From the NCBI GenBank assembly GCA_007695205.1, contig REEF01000882.1, positions 1-9,583 on the forward strand: a DNA stretch of 9,583 bases, written 5' to 3'. Positions 6,467-9,583 of this stretch are shown here, in pieces. The translations under genes and the position numbers were made by a program. Each line of letters starts with the position of its first letter. Within the stretch, counting starts at the first letter, position 1. The DNA is from Planctomycetaceae bacterium (GTDB lineage Bacteria > Planctomycetota > Planctomycetia > Pirellulales > Pirellulaceae). The notes below the pieces were generated by a model. That model was not told the DNA's origin, did no database searches, and was given only the letters and a program-made list of their open reading frames with translations.

Positions 6467-7561
6467 TGAGACGTAGCGGTGAGTCGGGTTGGGGCGGCCG
6501 GGCCGAAAACTCTGGGTGCGCAGGAACTCTGGTGATGCCTCGAGCGATCGACAGACTTCCTGGACCGCTGTCTGGACATGCTGCTGCAGCCGCTGGGGAT
6601 CGATGGCCACCCGAGCATTGATGATCACATGGGCCTCGCGCGAATGACACCTGGAAGCCAAGGACAGACAGGCCGGCGTGTCGCTGCTGACCAGGTTGGC
6701 GACCGCATGCTGGCCGTCCGCGATGGCGATCGTCTTGAGATGAGCCGGCTCGGCGTGCTCGGTCGCCAGTTCCTGCTGTAATTGCTGGACGATCCGCAGG
6801 CTGAGCTCGTCCAGCGAAACGGTCGACGCTGCCGAGATTCGCAGGTTGCTGTTCAGCCAGCCCAGTTCCGCTTCCCCTTCCGCGTAGACGTCGTAGTCCA
6901 AATCCAAGATGCGTCGTCCGAAATCGCCTTGCTGGTCCAACGCTTCGCACAGCGCCGGGAAACCCTCGCCGGTCAACGCCGAGACGCGAAGCACGGGAAC
7001 GCCCGGATAAGCCTCGGCGATCAGCCCGGCCAGCTCGTCCACTTCCCCAGCCGTCAGTTCATCGATCCGATTCAGGATCACCAGATCGGCCTCTTCCAAC
7101 TGTTTTCGAAAGATGTACTCGGCGTTGGGCGAGAATCCCGCGCGGGATTGTCTTTTCAAAATCTTGCGTCCATGACTGGGCTTGAGGATCACCGCGTAGG
7201 GCGCCACGTCGAACCGATCCAGATACAAATGCCGCAGCGGCTGGACCACCGTCGCTACGATGTCGGTACAACTGCCCACCGGTTCCGCCAGGATCACGTC
7301 CGGACGCCGATCGGTCTCCAGCCGCGCCACGGCGTCGGCCAGACCGTCGAAATCACAACAAAAACACGAACCGGCAACCTCGCCCACCTGGAACCCAGCA
7401 GCCCGCAGCATCTGTGTGTCCACCAGATCAGCCGCCTGGTCGTTGGTCACGATCCCCACATGGCGCCCCTGGTCACAATGCCACCTAGCCAGCCGCGCAA
7501 TCAACGTCGTCTTGCCAGCGCCCAAAAAACCGCCAATCAACAGAAAACGCACTTTGGACAC
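6452..7561 (-). CDS. COG0523 (CobW/P47K-type) GTPase, putative metallochaperone, 369 aa
   Basis: G3E-family GTPases of this group deliver metals or cofactors to client proteins. Seen here: Walker A GGFLGAGKTT (10-19), VTND (38-41), the metal-binding CxCC motif as GSCFCC (64-69), LAEPVG (91-96) as the likely Walker B region, and NRID (164-167) as the base-recognition motif in place of NKxD. After the GTPase domain comes DYDVYAEGEAELGWLN (222-237) and a region unlike the classic CobW C-terminal domain, with no His-rich loop. The client metal is therefore open: zinc, cobalt or corrinoid are all possible. GTG is the start, supported by AAGGAG (7573-7568 on the minus strand) 6 nt upstream. Family-like sequence ends at NPTHRY; the last six residues and stop come from the junction repeat. 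A palindromic repeat begins about 30 nt upstream of the start. Confidence 0.88.
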   Translation of the reverse strand: MSKVRFLLIGGFLGAGKTTLIARLARWHCDQGRHVGIVTNDQAADLVDTQMLRAAGFQVGEVAGSCFCCDFDGLADAVARLETDRRPDVILAEPVGSCTDIVATVVQPLRHLYLDRFDVAPYAVILKPSHGRKILKRQSRAGFSPNAEYIFRKQLEEADLVILNRIDELTAGEVDELAGLIAEAYPGVPVLRVSALTGEGFPALCEALDQQGDFGRRILDLDYDVYAEGEAELGWLNSNLRISAASTVSLDELSLRIVQQLQQELATEHAEPAHLKTIAIADGQHAVANLVSSDTPACLSLASRCHSREAHVIINARVAIDPQRLQQHVQTAVQEVCRSLEASPEFLRTQSFRPGRPNPTHRYVSGVRT

Positions 7562-7593
7562 GGAAATCTCCTTGTTGCGGCTGGCTAAGAATT

Positions 7594-7685
7594 GCTCAGA
7601 AAAGGGGGCTCTATCTGAAGGGAACGCTGAAAACTCAAAAAAAACGGGGTGCCCAGAGAGGGGCAGACGCCTTTTCTGACGGAGC
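7594..7685. repeat. Palindromic repeat, copy 2 (92 bp)
   Basis: It has the same orientation and architecture as the copy at 229-327: outer TCAGAAAAGGGGGCT (7596-7610) against CGCCTTTTCTGA (7668-7679), with a central 24 nt (7624-7647) identical between the copies including the eight-A run. The arms are more decayed than in copy 1. On the minus strand, TGCCC-CTCTCT-GGGCA followed five bases later by eight T residues has the shape of an intrinsic terminator. It would separate the small gene ending at 7718 from the COG0523 gene, which starts at 7561. Confidence 0.75.
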
Positions 7686-7695
7686 CCAGCGGAAT

Positions 7696-7716
7696 CTCTA
7701 TTTTTTTTGGGTAGAG
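7696..7716. other. Short inverted repeat CTCTA/TAGAG with T8 in the loop
   Basis: CTCTA (7696-7700) pairs with TAGAG (7712-7716) around eight T residues and GGG. It directly follows the stop codon of the minus-strand small gene. The stem is too weak to call a terminator with confidence; it may be an outer remnant of the neighbouring repeat. Confidence 0.25.
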
Positions 7717-7717
7717 C

Positions 7718-8008
7718 CTAGTTTGCGTTTTGGATGGCGTGGTCCGAGTTGTTTGCGATCGCCACATCAATGCGGAAATCGCATCCATACCGATCGTCCT
7801 CGACCAGACACTCCGAAGACTCGATTCCCTTAAGAATGAAAACAGGATTCCCTGGAAGGGCCTTTTCCTCGTATTCGAGGGGGATTCGCAAGATGGGACC
7901 AAGGTCCTCATCATGCTGGGAAACCGCTGTGCAACGAAAGACTTGGTGACCACCACCGCGCTTGATCACCACTGCGATCCGTTTCCCATGATACATCATC
8001 AGATCCAT
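7718..8008 (-). CDS. Small protein of unknown function, 96 aa
   Basis: I do not recognise the family. The sequence reads as a soluble, mostly beta protein: strands such as KRIAVVIKR, LGPILRIPLEYEE and NPVFILKGIE alternate with acidic turns (SQHDED, CLVEDDRYGCDF). It has no signal peptide or membrane segment. I chose ATG 8008, giving MDLMMYHGKR, with a weak AAAGAG box upstream. The frame is open to an ATG at 8128, but the extra 40 residues are Cys/Arg-rich and not convincing. It lies in a lower-GC segment, divergent from the small gene at 8251. A type of unrecognised toxin-antitoxin, phage or defence accessory protein cannot be excluded, but nothing in the sequence shows it. Confidence 0.55.
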   Translation of the reverse strand: MDLMMYHGKRIAVVIKRGGGHQVFRCTAVSQHDEDLGPILRIPLEYEEKALPGNPVFILKGIESSECLVEDDRYGCDFRIDVAIANNSDHAIQNAN

Positions 8009-8182
8009 TTTCTGCTCTTTTAGCCCCCGACCGATTTGTGTATCGGCCGCGGTGGAAACTGTCCCATCGTAAAAAATCCTCGTGCACTCCCGCATGCAGA
8101 CCCAACGGAAACAGCCTGAATAACACAATTTAAGTAGGTTCGACTAACCAGAATAACGGCATCAAACTGGTGATGCTCCGGT

Positions 8183-8188
8183 TATAAT
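8183..8188 (+). promoter_or_regulatory. Consensus -10 element TATAAT upstream of the 71-aa gene
   Basis: A perfect TATAAT in an AT-rich patch 62 nt before the ATG at 8251. No good -35 hexamer is visible at 16-18 nt spacing. If used, transcription would start near 8195, right at the alternative ATG 8194, which argues for the downstream start. Confidence 0.35.
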
Positions 8189-8250
8189 TAAGGATGTATT
8201 GCATAAAATCGCTCGCTATCCGTATCATTGCCGATAGGTTGCAATATGTT

Positions 8251-8466
8251 ATGACGCACGAAATCGCCAAATTGTTACTCGAACATGCCGAGTCCTTCCT
8301 TGAACGGAGCGAAGCCGTCAAAGTCGCCATGTCTTTGGGTATGCCCATCCATGAGATTGAGGCTTATCTCGACTGGTTGGACATGGTCCGCAACCGGTCT
8401 GCGCCCGACGAAAACTCGGCGAGCATGGACCAAGGCACAGAAAGTAACCCAGACTCCTTCAATTAG
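8251..8466 (+). CDS. Small helical protein of unknown function, 71 aa
   Basis: The protein is predicted to be almost wholly helical: HEIAKLLLEHAESFLERSEAVKVAMSLG, then MPIHEIEAYLDWLDMVRNR, then a polar Asp/Ser-rich tail. The AMSLGMPIHEIEAYLDWLD stretch has a helix-turn-helix-like rhythm and reminds me of small hypothetical proteins in planctomycete genomes; I cannot confirm that here and assign no function. I chose ATG 8251 (MTHEIAKLL); an in-frame ATG at 8194 would add 19 residues and has AAGG directly against it, but it coincides with the likely transcription start. The gene is divergent from the 96-aa gene. Confidence 0.6.
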   Translation: MTHEIAKLLLEHAESFLERSEAVKVAMSLGMPIHEIEAYLDWLDMVRNRSAPDENSASMDQGTESNPDSFN

Positions 8467-8645
8467 CTAGCATCACCTGTTCACCTGGAACCCCACGAAG
8501 TTCGCTGTCGCGACCACGCAGGACGATTGGTACTCTGCACGGTATAGACCACCGGGAGAGCAATCCTGACAGAAGAAGCCTTGAAACATTCGTTTTTTCG
8601 CCTCTCAGCTCAGGCATTCCTCGAATCACCCCCCCATTTCCTTAA

Positions 8646-9583
8646 TTATTTCCTGCCTGATCCTGTGATTTTTCCAGCATAAGTGGTGCTTACTCGTGCT
8701 TCAATTTCATCGATCATCTGCTGGTAGCGAGCGCCGCCAATACCTCCGAAGTACTCCTCGATTTGGGCGTCTGAAAAACCCTCAGGTAAATCCGCCGCCT
8801 CAGGGAAAACTTGATCCAGGTGCCAAGGTCCAGCCAGAAATTCTTGGATGCGGCGCGCGGAATCCGGATCGGCAGTGGCAGCCATAGCCAGGGTCGTGCC
8901 GGCCCGATTGGCCAGCAGATCCGAAAAGGAGAATCCGCTACCGCCCGGTCCCGCATCCAGTTCTTCCTTCAGTAATCCCGCAGCATCGCTGGCGTTCTCC
9001 GAAGACCAAATGGCCAACGCCGCACTGACCGCGTAGTGGCGCACCCAATCGGCTCGGCCTCGCACCGTTGCTCGACCCATGTGCCGTCCGACCGCCTTGC
9101 GCAACTGGGCATCCAGCACCCGACCGGCGGCCCATTCGACGTACACGTGCCCCGTCACTATCCCCAACGCATAAATGGCTGCTCGGTTCTCCTGCACAGG
9201 GTCTGCTCCGTCTTGCGAGCGATCTTGAGCCAAATCAAAAGCGGTTCGTAGCAGACCAGCAAACTTCGGCTCGCCGTCCGGCAACTCGTCGGCCGCCGCC
9301 AACAAACGCTCGACATAGATCCGCACCGTTCCCCCCGCCCGATCGGGAGCACCCAGTCGCAGGATCAACTCGCGCATTCGCTGCCGAATCGATTCGCGAT
9401 CGATGACTACCGTCACGCCTTGCTCCGCAACGTACAGCAACCGGATGGCGCGAATCACTTCCGCCGACTCAGAGTCGGCAACCACTCGCCAGACAATCTC
9501 CCTCGATAAAGGATCCAATAACCATCCCGGAACACGCAGTCTGCCCATCCTCGCATCCAGCAATCGCAGCTTTAACTCGCCCG
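8646..9583 (-). CDS. Protein of unknown function, 5' end beyond the window edge (at least 311 aa)
   Basis: The frame is open from the stop TAA (8646-8648) to the window edge. The TTG at 9563 is not a convincing start because the coding pattern (GELKLR) continues upstream of it, so the N-terminus is missing. The visible start has GRLRVPGWLLDPLSREIVWRVV and YVAEQGVTVVID, resembling a beta-rich segment with an amphipathic helix. Then a long helical region follows (about 80-290) with HMGRATVRGRADWVRHYAVSAAL and the distinctive GGSGFSFSDLLANRAGTTLA. I recall a similar GSGFSFxDLxxxRAG block in uncharacterised proteobacterial proteins, but have no function to offer. No catalytic motif or membrane span is obvious in the visible part; codon use and GC match the main genome. 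Confidence 0.75.
   Translation of the reverse strand, partial: GELKLRLLDARMGRLRVPGWLLDPLSREIVWRVVADSESAEVIRAIRLLYVAEQGVTVVIDRESIRQRMRELILRLGAPDRAGGTVRIYVERLLAAADELPDGEPKFAGLLRTAFDLAQDRSQDGADPVQENRAAIYALGIVTGHVYVEWAAGRVLDAQLRKAVGRHMGRATVRGRADWVRHYAVSAALAIWSSENASDAAGLLKEELDAGPGGSGFSFSDLLANRAGTTLAMAATADPDSARRIQEFLAGPWHLDQVFPEAADLPEGFSDAQIEEYFGGIGGARYQQMIDEIEARVSTTYAGKITGSGRK

Noticed and set aside
6782..7588. Plus-strand 268-codon frame opposite the COG0523 gene
   Set aside because: Shadow of a gene with intact Walker A, CxCC and NRID motifs on the other strand; Gln/His/Arg-rich composition typical of antisense.
7585..7956. Minus-strand 123-codon frame across repeat copy 2
   Set aside because: It runs into repeat DNA and overlaps the more protein-like 96-codon frame.
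8137..8150. GGTTCGACTAACC resembling a tRNA T-arm
   Set aside because: No anticodon arm or acceptor stem fits around it; the stem would pair only four bases around a five-base loop, so it is at most a small dyad.
8467..8645. Possible terminators or attachment site between the 71-aa gene and the large minus-strand gene
   Set aside because: Only runs of C and T are seen (for example near 8590 and 8630), with no stem preceding them.

Overview
This is GC-rich bacterial DNA. The gene content (a secreted FGly-type sulfatase, a DUF4832-type secreted protein with a carbohydrate-binding-like end, an SYLF lipid-binding protein, a COG0523 GTPase and several unplaced small genes) fits a planctomycete, perhaps of the Pirellulaceae. 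That assignment is inferred from protein families and style. No rRNA or other marker gene is present to prove it.

Layout. Positions 1-2425 run on the plus strand: a 62-residue membrane protein, a 99-bp palindromic repeat, an exported SYLF-domain protein, and a monofunctional biotin-protein ligase (birA type). Positions 2455-6450 hold a divergent pair. The minus-strand gene encodes a 666-residue secreted DUF4832-like protein and the plus-strand gene a 529-residue sulfatase. The roughly 400 bp between them contain candidate promoters in both directions, a leader hairpin and a perfect 16-bp palindrome. The sulfatase converges on a COG0523/CobW-type GTPase (minus strand, 6452-7561). A short repeated motif lies across the junction and supplies the stop codons of both genes. 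Upstream of the GTPase is a second copy of the palindromic repeat, then a lower-GC segment (about 7690-8470) with two divergent small genes of unknown function. The window ends inside a larger minus-strand gene of unknown function (8646 to the edge).

How the parts may work together. The clearest functional unit is the divergent DUF4832/sulfatase pair. Both products carry export signals and both families act on or near glycans, so processing of a sulfated polysaccharide outside the cytoplasm is a reasonable inference. The palindrome in the sulfatase leader has a matching half-site in the candidate DUF4832 promoter, which would allow shared regulation, but this is unproven. The SYLF and birA genes are co-directional and close but have unrelated roles. 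The dispersed palindromic repeats and the junction repeat show that small mobile or selfish repeats have reshaped intergenic DNA here. I see no rRNA, tRNA, CRISPR array, complete insertion sequence or recognisable defence system in the window.
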